A stretch of DNA of 64,000 nucleotides from Gaiellasilicea sp963829845 (GCA_963829845.1 CAWHKD010000015.1:1-64000), one strand, 5' to 3'. Shown: positions 8,733 to 18,177, counted from the first letter of the stretch. A program made the numbers and translations. Notes: generated by a model not told the origin, from the letters alone.

Positions 8733-9446
8733 GTGGGCCGCGTCACGGGTCTTTGGGTGTATCAGACGCTCGGGCAGCGTCCCGACCCCGAGGTCGTGGC
8801 CGCTCGCGCCAAGCAGCACGGGTTCCGCTGGCTCACGGCTCAAGCGACAGAAGGCGAAACCGTCCTTGACCAGGAGTGGCTCCGCGGGATGCGCCGCGCG
8901 ACGCGGGCGCGGAACATGCGTCTCGCCGTGCATGGGTTCGTGGGCAGGCCGCACCCGAAGCCCGTGGCGGAGGCGAGGGCGATCGCGAAGGCGATCGACG
9001 TCGCAGAGGCCGATTTCGCGATCGTCAACGCGGAGATCCAATACGAGAACGCTGTTGGGCCCGTGTCGGAGCAGTTCGTCGACGCCTATCGCGACCTGAA
9101 GCCATCCTTGCTCACGTTCTTCTCCTCGTTCGGCCGCCCGAAGTTCCATGCGTCGCTCGACTGGGGTGCGTGGGCGGCCGGAAAATTCCGCGGCATGCCT
9201 CAGGCGTACGAGAACCTGAACGCGCAGCACCTGAAGCCGGCGCAATGTGTCGACGACTGGGCGCGCTTCTTCGAGCGGGGACAGCTACGGCCCACGCTGG
9301 GGTGCTTCGCGGAGCACGGCAAGCCTCATCTCCCGGTCGCGCGTCTCATCCAGAGCGTCGGAGACGTCCCGGTGCTGCCGTTCAACGTCTTCCGCCACGG
9401 GACGGCGACGGCCGCCGAGCTCACCGCGCTCGGTGCGCTCGAATAG
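8733..9446 (+). CDS. Hypothetical cytoplasmic protein, possible TIM-barrel fold
   Basis: A 237-residue soluble protein without signal peptide or membrane segment. Alternating hydrophobic strands and helices (GLWVYQTLG, FRWLTAQATEG, LAVHGFVG, FAIVNAEIQYE, LLTFFSSFG, VPVLPFNVF) suggest a beta/alpha barrel like that of GH25-type or DUF1906 glycosidase-like proteins, and the acidic residues after strand ends (NAEIQYE) could be catalytic. It is encoded next to a peptidoglycan amidase on the opposite strand, so a cell-wall role is possible but unproven. GTG at 8733 starts it; no strong ribosome site is seen. Confidence 0.65.
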   Translation: MGRVTGLWVYQTLGQRPDPEVVAARAKQHGFRWLTAQATEGETVLDQEWLRGMRRATRARNMRLAVHGFVGRPHPKPVAEARAIAKAIDVAEADFAIVNAEIQYENAVGPVSEQFVDAYRDLKPSLLTFFSSFGRPKFHASLDWGAWAAGKFRGMPQAYENLNAQHLKPAQCVDDWARFFERGQLRPTLGCFAEHGKPHLPVARLIQSVGDVPVLPFNVFRHGTATAAELTALGALE

Positions 9447-9467
9447 CCGGCGCCGCCCCATGGACTG

Positions 9468-9745
9468 TCAGACCGGCTCTTCGGCCTCCACCGTGATTTC
9501 CGCCAGCAGGTCGCTGAGATCCTCGTCGAACTCCTCGTCGGCCTCGGGAAGCTCGAGCCTGTCCTCGGCGTCGGAGGCCGACGGCTGCTCCTCCTCGTCC
9601 GGGCCTATCTCTGTCGCGTCGGCGTCGTGATCGGGCAGGTTGCCCGCCTCCGCGTCGGCGAGGACCGCCTCCTCCCTGGGCGTCAGGTCGACGAAGCCCT
9701 CCGGGAGCTCTGCATCCCCGGTCGGCTCGACCACGTCTCGCCGCC
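9468..9745 (-). pseudogene. Out-of-frame acidic C-terminal tail of the amidase
   Basis: From about 9745 to 9468 the second minus frame encodes a very acidic tail (DAEDRLELPEADEEFDED and similar) with typical codon usage, directly continuing the amidase gene. Joining the two frames gives a protein of about 265 residues with an amidase domain plus an acidic extension. An alternative is a separate translationally overlapping protein starting at GTG 9779, but its first residues are the amidase domain read out of frame, which argues against it. Confidence 0.55.
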
Positions 9746-10267
9746 CATCAGGTACATGGCGTGGAAGAGCCCCGGGCACGACGTCGGGTTCAGGTCCTTG
9801 TGGCCCTTGATGCTGAGACGGCTCAGGTCGCGATCGGTGCGATGGACGCGTGGCATCGCCGCCGTGTGCGCGTTGTGAAGCAGCCAGTTGAACGCGCGCG
9901 CCTGCGCGCGCGTCGGTCGATCTTGGATCACCGGATGCGGCGGCCCCTGCAACGTGCCGGGCATGTTGACGCCGATGAGGCTGTCGTTCTTCTTGTCGAC
10001 GTGAGCGCCCTTGTGAAACGTCGACCGGCAGCAGATGATGGAGCCGTCGTCGGCGATGAGGAAGTGATAGCCGATTCCCGCCCAGCCCCTGTTCAGGTGC
10101 GACTGGTGGAAGGACTTCGCCTTCGCGATCCCCTCCGCCAGGTTCCTGGCGCGGCCGGGAACCCCGCTGTAGTGGCCGACGGTACCGTGCTCGGGGCCCA
10201 TGCGGGCGAGCTTGTTCGCGCGGAATTCAAGGCCGATGCTGCGTGCGGTGACGATGCGAGGCGGCAT
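9683..10267 (-). CDS. N-acetylmuramoyl-L-alanine amidase (Amidase_2/PGRP), frame breaks near 9745
   Basis: The N-terminal 175 residues form an Amidase_2 domain, a zinc enzyme cutting between muramic acid and the stem peptide. Zinc-ligand histidines are seen in GHYSG (about residue 32), FHKGAHV and GHKDLNPTSCPG (about residue 155), with the YHFLIADDGSI strand between them. ATG at 10267 follows AAAGGAG at eight bases. No signal peptide is visible, so it may act on recycled muropeptides or be released by lysis, as with phage-type enzymes. After MYLMGGE the reading frame turns to poor codons and stops at 9683, while the next frame continues with excellent codon use; I read this as a one-base frameshift, described in the next entry. 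Confidence 0.82.
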   Translation of the reverse strand: MPPRIVTARSIGLEFRANKLARMGPEHGTVGHYSGVPGRARNLAEGIAKAKSFHQSHLNRGWAGIGYHFLIADDGSIICCRSTFHKGAHVDKKNDSLIGVNMPGTLQGPPHPVIQDRPTRAQARAFNWLLHNAHTAAMPRVHRTDRDLSRLSIKGHKDLNPTSCPGLFHAMYLMGGETWSSRPGMQSSRRASST

Positions 10268-10362
10268 GTGGGCGCTCCTTTGCGCTCGGACCCCCCGGGC
10301 GCCGCCGCATACGCCACGGTCGCTGTTGACGATGACACCGTGCTCGCCGCTGATCGTCGCAC

Positions 10363-12423
10363 ATGACGAGCGCGTTTTCCAACCTAGACTCCAACGCCCG
10401 CGGCGGTGAACGCGCCGTCCATCCTGCGCCGGAGCCGCTGCTGCCGGACCGCCTCGAGACGGCGGCTGCGGACCTCACATCGTCCCGAAGTCGCGCGCTT
10501 CGCGCCGGCTGTCACCTCGTCCAGCTCACGCGCGAAGCAGTCGGACCCGGAACGGTGGCGGTGCGCTACGACGGCACCCTGCGTGTCGAGCACGACGGCG
10601 CCGGCACCGTCGCGAGCGGCGACCTGTATCTCCGGGGGCCGCTCGGCGCCCCGGAGACGGCACTCGGCGAGGAGCCGGACCCCGGCGCCGGGATTTCGAT
10701 CTTCCCCCGCTCGCGTTACCGCTACTACCTGCGCGCGACGGAGCTGATCGAGGCGGCCGGGGCCGAGCACGAGGTGATGCTCGGGTTCGAGCTTCACCGG
10801 TTCGACGTCGCGGCGAACCGGTGGACGGCCGAGGGCGACTTCGCCGCGGAGCTTCGCCGCGGGCCGGCACCGCGGGGCTATCCAAGTCGCGACGACTTCC
10901 TGCGCGGACCCGTGCGGGACGGGGCCGGGAGGCACGACGGAGACCTGACAGTCGGCTGGGTCTCCCCGCACCTGCGCCGCGCCGTGATCCAAATCGACTG
11001 TCTCGCCGGCTGCGAGGCCCCGCTTGCGAACGTCAAGGGAGCGGATTGGCGCGCGCTGCTCGCGGACGTCGGGTGGGACATCACCGTCGTCGAGGGCGAA
11101 TTCGACCTCCCGGGACCGAATGAGGACGGTTGGTCGGATGCGGAGTTGCATGCCGCGATGTCTGCCCCGTCCGACTCCACCGCCCTCGACTCGGAATGGC
11201 GGTTTCGCCTGTTCTGCGTTGACCGGCTGAATCCAGATGAGCGGGGCCGGATGTTCGACGCGGCCGGGACGGATTCGAACAAGATTGCCCGCGAGGCGGC
11301 CGGGATCGCGGCTCACTGGACGATCCCGGACACAGATGAGTGGGGGATCGTGCGGAACATGCGCTTCGGCACCGCGACCGACCCCTACTTCCGGGCCGCA
11401 GTGCACGAGATCGGGCACGCGATGGGACTCCTGCACAACACCAGGGACAACGGGTTCATGAGCCCCACCGACGCGATCTCGCGAAGCGTGAAACCGCCGC
11501 AGCAGTTCCCGGAGAACGTCCTCTGGTCCTATCAGGACGAGGATGCGACGCGTCTCCGGCATCTTCCGGATCCCTGGGTCCGTCCGGGCGGCATTCCATA
11601 CGGGCTCGGCTACCACAGCGCACCGAGCCTCCCGCGAGACGCAATGCTCCAGCCACCTGGGCTGAGCATCGCCGCCACGCCGCTGCTCACCGCCGTGCCG
11701 ATCGGAGCGCCGGTGCGCGTCGCGATCACGCTGCACAACTCGGGCGCCGACGACGTGCCGGCGCCGGAGGATCTCTCGCTCAAGGCCGGTAATCTCTGCG
11801 GCTCGGTCACCGACCCCGCGGGGAACGTGCGGTCGTTCCGCTCGCTCGTCCGACGGACCGATCGCAGCATCTCGCCACTGGCGCGAGGCGAGGTGCGGAG
11901 CGGCGCCGCGACGCTGCTGCGGGGAGCCGAGGGAGCGCTCTTCCCGCTTCCGGGTCCGTACACGATCGACGCCCGGCTGGAGTGGGAGGTCGAGGGGATC
12001 CCATTCGCCGTCTCGGGCGAGGCCACAGTCATGGTCATGGCCGCCGTCGACGAGGCGCACGCCGAGGCCGCCCTCGAGATCATCACCACACCTGACGTGC
12101 TGCTCACGCTCGCCCTGGGCGGCGACCACCTCGAGGAGGGGATCGCGGCGGTTCGCACCGCGCTCGCCAACGACGTCCTGCGGCCGCACTTCGCGTTCAC
12201 CGAAGCACGCCGGCTCGCCGCCCGATTCCTCGAACGAGACGCGGACCTGGCGGCCGCCGCCGAGCTCATCGACGACACGACCGTGATGTCAGCGGACGAG
12301 ATCGACAAGGCGGCGCGGCTGCTCGAGTCCGCGGCGCGCCGCGGCGCGGAACCGCCAACTCGACTGGTGGAGGTCATCCGTGCGAAGTCAGTCGACGCTG
12401 CCGAGACCGCGACCAACCTCTGA
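10363..12423 (+). CDS. Metzincin-type zinc metalloprotease
   Basis: A 686-residue protein with a central zinc site HEIGHAMGLLH (about residue 350), the HExxHxxGxxH metzincin signature, followed after a short loop by NGFMSP, which supplies the Met-turn. This places it with the matrixin/reprolysin-like peptidases. The region before it is beta-rich; the part after residue 430 (TPLLTAVPIGAPVRVAITLHNSGADD) looks like an Ig-like domain, and the last 120 residues are helical. No signal peptide is evident at the chosen ATG 10363, which is unusual for this group. It is divergent from the amidase gene with a 95-base shared promoter region. Confidence 0.82.
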   Translation: MTSAFSNLDSNARGGERAVHPAPEPLLPDRLETAAADLTSSRSRALRAGCHLVQLTREAVGPGTVAVRYDGTLRVEHDGAGTVASGDLYLRGPLGAPETALGEEPDPGAGISIFPRSRYRYYLRATELIEAAGAEHEVMLGFELHRFDVAANRWTAEGDFAAELRRGPAPRGYPSRDDFLRGPVRDGAGRHDGDLTVGWVSPHLRRAVIQIDCLAGCEAPLANVKGADWRALLADVGWDITVVEGEFDLPGPNEDGWSDAELHAAMSAPSDSTALDSEWRFRLFCVDRLNPDERGRMFDAAGTDSNKIAREAAGIAAHWTIPDTDEWGIVRNMRFGTATDPYFRAAVHEIGHAMGLLHNTRDNGFMSPTDAISRSVKPPQQFPENVLWSYQDEDATRLRHLPDPWVRPGGIPYGLGYHSAPSLPRDAMLQPPGLSIAATPLLTAVPIGAPVRVAITLHNSGADDVPAPEDLSLKAGNLCGSVTDPAGNVRSFRSLVRRTDRSISPLARGEVRSGAATLLRGAEGALFPLPGPYTIDARLEWEVEGIPFAVSGEATVMVMAAVDEAHAEAALEIITTPDVLLTLALGGDHLEEGIAAVRTALANDVLRPHFAFTEARRLAARFLERDADLAAAAELIDDTTVMSADEIDKAARLLESAARRGAEPPTRLVEVIRAKSVDAAETATNL

Positions 12424-12521
12424 GCCAAGGCGCGGTCTCCCAGAGCCGCCGGCGACCGATTCGGATCCGCCACGGGCCGCCACCACCTGCAGGCTGACGC
12501 CCGCGAGCAGCGCGGCCCGGA

Positions 12522-13722
12522 TCAAGCCGAGACGCGCTCGGGGGCGCCAAACTCGCAGAGCGCTTCCGGCACCTCGCCTTGGAAGTTCTCCAGGATCGCG
12601 AGCAGCGCCCGGTCCGTGACCATCGTCCCGTTGAGTGTGTGCAGCGGCTCGATGCCGCCTTCGCGGCGGGCGCGGATCCCGAGTCGGCGCGACTGGAAGT
12701 CGGTTGTATTCGAGCACGACGTGATCTCGCGGTAGCGCTCCTGCGACGGGAACCACGCCTCGATGTCGTATTTCTTCGCGGCGGACGCACCGAGGTCGCC
12801 GGCGGCGACGTTGACGACGCGGTAGGGCAGTCCGAGCTTCTGGACGAACGCCTCTTCGAGCGCCAGCATGCGCTCGTGCTCGGCCCACGACTCGGCGACG
12901 GTCGTGTAGACGAACATCTCCACCTTGTTGAACTGGTGGACGCGGAACATCCCGCGCGTGTCCTTCCCGGCGGCACCGGCCTCGCGGCGGAAGTTGGTCG
13001 AGAAGCCGGCGTAGCGGAGCGGCAGCTCGTCGGCGGGGATGATCTCGCCCATGTGGAGGCCGGCCAGCGCGACCTCCGAGGTGCCGGTCAGGTAGAGGTC
13101 GTCGTCCGCCAGCGCGTAGATGTTCGAGCGCTCGGTCGGGAAGAATCCCGTCCCGGTCATCGCCTCCTCGCGGACGAGCACGGGCGGGAGGACTGGCGTG
13201 AAGCGGTTGTCGGCGAGATGAGCGAGCGCAGCGCGGTAGAGCGCGAATGCGACGAGCGCCGTGTCGCCGATCAGGTAGCCGAAGCGTGAGCCTGAGAGGC
13301 GGGCCGCACGTTCCATGTCGAAGCGCCCGATCTCGGTGTGCTCGCGTGCTTGCTCGAGCTCTGGAGGCTCCCCCGAGCGTGAGATCTCGACCGCGTCCTC
13401 CTCCTCGGCGCCGTCCGGAACCGACTCGTGCGGTGGGTTCGGCACCTGCGCCAGCAGCTCGTCCCGCGCCGCCTCGGCCGTGGCGTACTCCTCCTCGGCC
13501 GCGCGCAGCTGCTCCTTCACCTGCTGCAGTTCAGCGAGCTGCTCGGGCGAGGGCTTGCCCTTCAGCTTCGTCTTCCCGCGCAGCTCGTCGATCGCCGGCA
13601 CGAGCGCGCGCCAGCGCTCGTCGGCGGCCAGCAGCGCGTCGAACGCCTCGCCGGCGCCCTTGCGCTGCGAGCGCGGCGCGGTAGACGTCCGGGTCGTTAC
13701 GTGCGGCCTTGAGGTCGATCAT
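12522..13722 (-). CDS. serS: Seryl-tRNA synthetase, frameshifted near codon 20
   Basis: Class II synthetase charging tRNA-Ser. The N-terminal coiled-coil arm (residues 30-110) and the catalytic core are clear: TGTGFFPTE, LTGTSEVALAG, motif 2 FRREAGAAGKDTRGMFRVHQF and motif 3 with LNGTMVTDRALLAILEN. The start MIDLKAARNDPDVYRAAL is at ATG 13722, but the rest of the protein is in another frame: removing one G near 13667 restores LARKGAGEAFDALLAADE. Since a serS defect should be lethal and no other stop is seen, an assembly error is likely. The ATG overlaps the upstream HAD gene stop (ATGA). The total length after repair is about 400 residues, slightly short of the usual 420-430. Confidence 0.9.
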
Positions 13723-14547
13723 GCCGTCAAGTGTAGGAGCGCCTCGAGCGCATGAGCGACGCCCTCCTTCTCGGCCGAGGGGCAGATCCAGTCCGCACGG
13801 GCTTTGAGCATCTCGTCCGCGTTCTCGACCGCGATCCCGAAGCCGGCCCAATCGAGCAGCTCGAGATCGTTTTCGCCGTCGCCGAACGCGATCGTGTGCT
13901 CGGCACTGAAGCCGACGTGCTCGGCGACGAACGCGAGCCCGCTTCCCTTCGAGATCGTCGGGCTCGCGAGCTCGAGGAAGTACGGCAGCGACTTGGCGAT
14001 GTAGAGCCGCTCGCCGAAGCGCTGCTCCAGGCGGGGCCGGAGTGCGTCGAGCCGGACGGGGTCGTCGACGACGACGAGCTTCGTCGGCGGCCGCTCGATC
14101 CAGCCGAGCAGGTCACCGACCTCATGCAGCGGGATGCTTTGGAAGTCGGCATAGGCACGGGCGTGCTCGGTGACCTTGGCGACGTAGAGGTCGTCGTCGA
14201 CGTAGCAGTTGAGCGTGAAGCCCTCATCCTCGACGGACCCGATCGCCTCTCGGGCGAGCTCGAGCGGGATCGGCTCGTGCAGGAGCCACTCGCTCGTGAC
14301 GGGATCGACGACCGCAGCGCCCTGGTAGCAGACGAGCGGCGTCCTCGATCCCGACCGCCTCGGCATACGGGCGCACCGAGCGGTACATGCGGCCCGTTGC
14401 GATGACGACGTGAACCCCGGCTTCGATTGCGGCCCGCAGCGCCGCAGCCGTCCGCGGCCGGAGGACGCCCTTCTCCCAGGTCAGTGTCCGATCGAGGTCG
14501 CACGCGATCGCGGCGACGTCGCGGGGGAAGCCGTCCGGGAGCCTCAG
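13719..14547 (-). CDS. HAD-superfamily (Cof-type) phosphatase, frameshifted near 14343
   Basis: Motif I DLDRTLT (nucleophile and acid aspartates) lies about 18 residues from the start, with the motif II segment VIATGR next. Motif IV GDGENDLELL is near residue 215, and a Cof-type cap lies between. These enzymes dephosphorylate sugar phosphates or flavin-type cofactors in the cytoplasm. The reading frame breaks after YAEAVGIEDA and resumes one frame over at PLVCYQGAAV, so one base is gained or two lost near 14343. No ATG, GTG or TTG starts the N-terminal frame; a CTG at 14547 overlapping the cytochrome stop (CTGA) is the only plausible start. Its stop overlaps serS. Confidence 0.75.
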
Positions 14548-14948
14548 CGCGTCGACTCGGAGACGTACGCGGCGACGTCGGCGATTTCCTGCTCGCTGAG
14601 GCTGTCCGCGAACGACGGCATTGCGCCCTGGCCGTTCGCGACGCGGTCGATCACGAGCTCCGTGTCGGGCTGAGAATCGTCGAGATTGGGACCGACGCTG
14701 CCGCTCGAGCCGGCCGCCTCGAGCGTGTGGCAGCCACCGCAGCCGGCCGAGGCGAAGACCTTGGCCCCGTTGGACGGGTCGCCCTCGACGTTCGACTCGG
14801 GCTCGGTCGACGACTCCTCGGCGGTCGTGGCCGCCGGGAGCGTGCCAACGATCGTCTCGGGCGTGGGCGACACCTCCTCGCCGCCGCCGCACCCCGCGAG
14901 AGCGGCCGAGCAGACGACGAGAGAGAGCAGAGCGGCAGCGCGACGCAT
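14544..14948 (-). CDS. Small c-type cytochrome lipoprotein
   Basis: A 134-residue protein beginning with a lipoprotein signal (MRRAAALLSLVVCSAALAGC, lipobox LAGC), then an acidic serine/threonine linker and a mono-heme cytochrome c domain. CGGCH is the heme attachment motif and the methionine in GAMPSF is the probable distal ligand. It should be anchored outside the membrane as an electron carrier. Its N-terminus is in frame with the upstream membrane-protein gene with no stop between, but the signal peptide makes an independent start at ATG 14948 far more likely. Confidence 0.85.
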   Translation of the reverse strand: MRRAAALLSLVVCSAALAGCGGGEEVSPTPETIVGTLPAATTAEESSTEPESNVEGDPSNGAKVFASAGCGGCHTLEAAGSSGSVGPNLDDSQPDTELVIDRVANGQGAMPSFADSLSEQEIADVAAYVSESTR

Positions 14949-14959
14949 CGTTCCGGAGC

Positions 14960-16299
14960 TTAACCAGCCGTGCTCGGGTGTGTACCGGGCAAGCGCGATT
15001 GCGATCGCGGCACCCATGCCGAGCACGTCGCCGGGCGTATCGTTGACGACGAGCGAGACGGCGATCGCGGCGAGGAACGCGTCGAGCACCGGACTTCGGC
15101 GTGCGCGTAGTGCGACGGCGATCAGGATCGCGAGCGATCCCAGGACGACTGCCATGGCGCCTGCGCTCGCAGCGGTGCGGCGGACGGAGAGCTCGATTCG
15201 GTCGGCGATGTCGCCTGCGAGTGCTGCTGGGCCGTCGCCGACCGCGTCCGTGACATGGCTCGAGCCTCCGGTCGCCGCGTCGAGGCCGAGCAGGGCGAGC
15301 GCGAGCGCGACCGCAGCCGCCGCGACGAGCTCCGGCGAGCCGCCAGGACGGCCGTTCGCCGCGGAGCCGCAGCCAGAGGACGAGGTAGGCGACCGCCAGC
15401 ACGGCGATGCCGCCGCCGTCGGCCCCGAAGCGGTTGCCGCCGATCGTGACGAACGCCAGCCCTGCGACGAGGATCCCTGCGCGTCCGAGCAGTGCGGCGC
15501 CGAGAAGCGCCGGAGCAAGCAGCATCGTCTCGAGCAGGTTGTTGATCCCGTAGAAGCGGCCTGACTGGGAGGGGCCGAACGGCGAGAGCGCCACCGTCTC
15601 GGGATCGAGCCCCATCGAGACCAGGTAGGCGAGGAGGATCGCCGCGCAGGCCCAGCCGAGCGGCAGCAGCAGCACGGCGACGCCGGCGGCGACGGCGAGG
15701 AGCGGGCTCAGCCAGAGATTGGCGGCGAGAACGACGAGCAGCGCCCGCGGCGCGTAGCGCGGCCGGACCAACGCGAGCACGATCAGGAGCGCGGCGAGCG
15801 CAATCGTCAACGGCAGTCGCCAGTCGGAATTCCGCTCGATCCGGTCGTCGAGCTCTCTCAGCGCCTGCGCCGGATCGTCGTTCTCGACGACCCGGAGGCG
15901 GCCGGTCGCGACATCGGTGACCGACACGAGACCGTCGATCCGGGTCGAGTCGGACGTGAGCAGACCGTGCTCGCCGAGCAGCGCAATCGGGTAGCGGACA
16001 TCGTTGTCGCTCCTGCCGGGAGGCGGCAGCGAGACGAGGATCACGGGCTCACCCGGCGCGCCGAGCTCGATCCGATCCTCCCCGGCCGCGATCCCGCCGA
16101 GCAGTCCGTGCTCGAGCCTGCCGCGCAGGAGCGCTGCAAGCGCGGCTTGTCGCGTCACCGTCGGGCCGGCCCCGGGCACGAGCAGCCCGACGGCCGCACG
16201 ATCGGCGTAGTCGGCCGGGTCGAACGGGGGCACGACGCGAACGCCGGCCTGCGCGGGCGCGGCCGCGAGCAGGGCCAGGACGACGAGGGCCACGCGCAT
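14960..16299 (-). CDS. Exported/membrane protein of unknown function, frameshifted near 15330
   Basis: Starts with a signal peptide (MRVALVVLALLAAAPAQA) and an extracytoplasmic domain of about 140 residues, then eight or more membrane helices. A motif GPSQSGRFYGINNLLE sits between helices, with NRFGADGGG further on. The frame breaks after WRLAG and continues as ELVAAAAVALALALL one frame over; dropping one G near 15333 repairs it. The end is uncertain: the repaired frame runs into the cytochrome gene without a stop, while a TAA in another frame lies at 14960. No family name can be given. It is divergent from the gene at 16333 with only 33 bases between. Confidence 0.6.
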
Positions 16300-16332
16300 C
16301 GGGCGATTCTCGCCGTTTGCGAGGATCGTGGG

Positions 16333-16833
16333 ATGACGGTCACCGACGCCCTACCGGTCTACCACCACCGCGAGCACCACTCGATCTGGATCGATGCGTC
16401 GCCGGACGCAGCCCTTGCGGCGGCGCGGGAGACCCGACCCGAGGACGTGCCGTTGGTGTCGATGCTCTTCCGCCTTCGGGGGCTGCAATCGCGCCGGGAA
16501 GTGCCGATCTGGGTGTCGATGCAGGCACGCGGCTTCCGGCTCCACGATCCGGAGACGCTCACGGCGATCGGACGGCCGTGGACGCCGGGCGCTCGCCTTC
16601 GCCCCGGCGAGGACTTCGTCCACTTCAGCGAGCCGGGTTACGCAATGATGGCGATGGACCTCCGGGCGTTCCCGGAAGGGGAGGGCGCGCGGCTGGCGAC
16701 CGAAACGCGCGTCTTCCTCACCGACGCCTCGGCACGGCGGCGCTTTGCCGCCTACTGGCTGGTGGTCAGGCCCTTCAGCGGCCTGATCCGACGCCACTGG
16801 CTCCGCGCGGCCAAGCGGCGCGCCGAGCGCTGA
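16333..16833 (+). CDS. SRPBCC-fold protein, unknown ligand
   Basis: A 166-residue soluble protein. The ending TDASARRRFAAYWLVVRPFSGLIRRHWLRAAKRRAE is typical of actinobacterial SRPBCC (START/Bet v1-like) proteins, which bind hydrophobic ligands in a deep cavity; the long C-terminal helix is part of that fold. The ligand is unknown. ATG at 16333 is preceded by GTGGG, a weak ribosome site. Confidence 0.7.
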   Translation: MTVTDALPVYHHREHHSIWIDASPDAALAAARETRPEDVPLVSMLFRLRGLQSRREVPIWVSMQARGFRLHDPETLTAIGRPWTPGARLRPGEDFVHFSEPGYAMMAMDLRAFPEGEGARLATETRVFLTDASARRRFAAYWLVVRPFSGLIRRHWLRAAKRRAER

Positions 16834-16872
16834 CCCGCATCCTCTTCGGCGCGCCGGCCGTTGTCCTTGGAG

Positions 16873-18081
16873 ATGGACACGGGTCGAGCCAGCTCCGCTC
16901 GCGCCGCGGTAGACCTCACCTTTGAAGAGCTCTACCGTGGGCATCGCGCTGACGTCTTTCGGGCTGCGCTGCGCGAGCTCGGCAACGTGCACGACGCCGA
17001 GGATGTGACGCAGGCAGCCTTCGCGGACGCGTACCGCGCCGTGCTCCGCGGGACACGACCCGAGTCGCCACGGGCCTGGCTGCTCGCGATCTCCGAGAAC
17101 GTGCGGCGCCGCCGCTTCCGGACTGCTCAGCGCCGCCCGCTCGAGGAGCTCGTCGATGACGCCGACTTGCCGGCCGCCGCCGAGCTGCCGTATGAGCCGT
17201 CCCGCGCGCTCGCGGAGGCGGTTGACACCCTGCCGTCGGAGCAGCGGCGCGTCTTCGTCCTCCGCGAGATCGTCGGCCTCTCCTACGCCGAGATCGCCGA
17301 GGAGACCGGCTCGACCGTCGCCTCGATCCAGATGCTGCTCTTCCGTGCGCGGCGGTCGCTGCGGCAGCAACTCGAGCCCCCGACCGTGGCGGTTCGCCGG
17401 CCGATCTTCCTGCCGCCGGTGCCGAGCTGGCTCGCCGGGCTGTTCTCTCGGGTGGAGCTCGCCAGCCTGACGCCGCGAGCGATCGGCGCGCTCGGTGCGA
17501 CCGTGCTCACGGTCGCGGGCGCGAGCGTCGCCGTTCCGGTGCCGCAGGCCGTCGCACGCGACGCGGCCCGGTCGGCCGCGGCTGCAACCGCCGAGCCCGC
17601 AGGCGTGCGTGCGGCTGCGAAGCCAAACGCTCACGCGGTCACGCGAGCAGTCGCCACTCGTTCCACGAGCCGGGTCGTTCCCACGCAACGACCCGCGCCG
17701 CGGCCGCAGCCGTTGGAGCCGGTCCCGCAGGGCTCCGCTCCTGCGGGCACAACGGCGCCGGCGCCGACCGCCGCCCCGGTAGAGACGCCGGTCGTACTCG
17801 GTGACGACGTGGTGTCGACGCCGGTCGCGCTGCCGCCGGTCGCGCTGCCGCTGCCGCCGGTCGAGCTGCCGCTGCCGCCGGTGCCGCCGGTCGAGCTGCC
17901 ACGGCCGCCGGTCTCGGTGTCGCTGCCGCCGGTTCCCGTCTCCGTCCCGGTTCCGCCGGTTCCGCCCGTCCTGCCGGAAGCGGTCGCTACCGCGACCGGC
18001 GCGGCGGGCGCCGCTGGGGCGAGCGCTCCGCCGGTGCCGGTTCCCCCACCGCCTCTTCCGACGCTGCCGCCCGCGCCGTAG
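16873..18081 (+). CDS. ECF sigma factor with membrane anchor and proline-valine repeat tail
   Basis: Residues 15-90 form sigma region 2 (FEELYRGHRADVFRAALREL, DAEDVTQAAFADAYRA), and residues 110-165 form region 4 (LPSEQRRVFVLREIVGLSYAEIAEETGS). A hydrophobic segment (GALGATVLTVAGASVAVPV, about residues 205-225) could cross the membrane, followed by 180 residues rich in Ala, Pro and Val with LPPV-type repeats. The architecture implies a membrane-tethered sigma factor whose outer tail senses envelope state, possibly released by proteolysis; no anti-sigma gene is adjacent. ATG 16873 is used, though the GGAG directly touches it; TTG at 16861 is an alternative. Confidence 0.82.
   Translation: MDTGRASSARAAVDLTFEELYRGHRADVFRAALRELGNVHDAEDVTQAAFADAYRAVLRGTRPESPRAWLLAISENVRRRRFRTAQRRPLEELVDDADLPAAAELPYEPSRALAEAVDTLPSEQRRVFVLREIVGLSYAEIAEETGSTVASIQMLLFRARRSLRQQLEPPTVAVRRPIFLPPVPSWLAGLFSRVELASLTPRAIGALGATVLTVAGASVAVPVPQAVARDAARSAAAATAEPAGVRAAAKPNAHAVTRAVATRSTSRVVPTQRPAPRPQPLEPVPQGSAPAGTTAPAPTAAPVETPVVLGDDVVSTPVALPPVALPLPPVELPLPPVPPVELPRPPVSVSLPPVPVSVPVPPVPPVLPEAVATATGAAGAAGASAPPVPVPPPPLPTLPPAP
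17820..17965 (+). repeat. In-frame LPPV/LPLPPV coding repeats
   Basis: Units of the type CTGCCGCCGGTC and CTGCCGCTGCCGCCGGTC recur about ten times within the sigma factor tail, encoding LPPV, LPLPPVE and VPPVE. They are coding microrepeats prone to length variation, not CRISPR repeats. Confidence 0.85.
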
Positions 18082-18177
18082 AAGAGGCCCAGGAGCGCGC
18101 AGCCACGTGAGCGCGCGCACCCGTGGAATGAGAGGCCACCGCGGCCACGATCCTTTCTCGCCGTGTACGGTCTCGCC

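Noticed and set aside
14544..15518. A single long frame joining the membrane protein end to the cytochrome
   Set aside because: The cytochrome part starts with a full lipoprotein signal and the membrane part is only its 3' end after a frameshift; a natural fusion is unlikely.
17820..17965. CRISPR-like or satellite repeat
   Set aside because: The repeats are short, contiguous, in frame and encode LPPV units of the sigma factor tail; there are no spacers.
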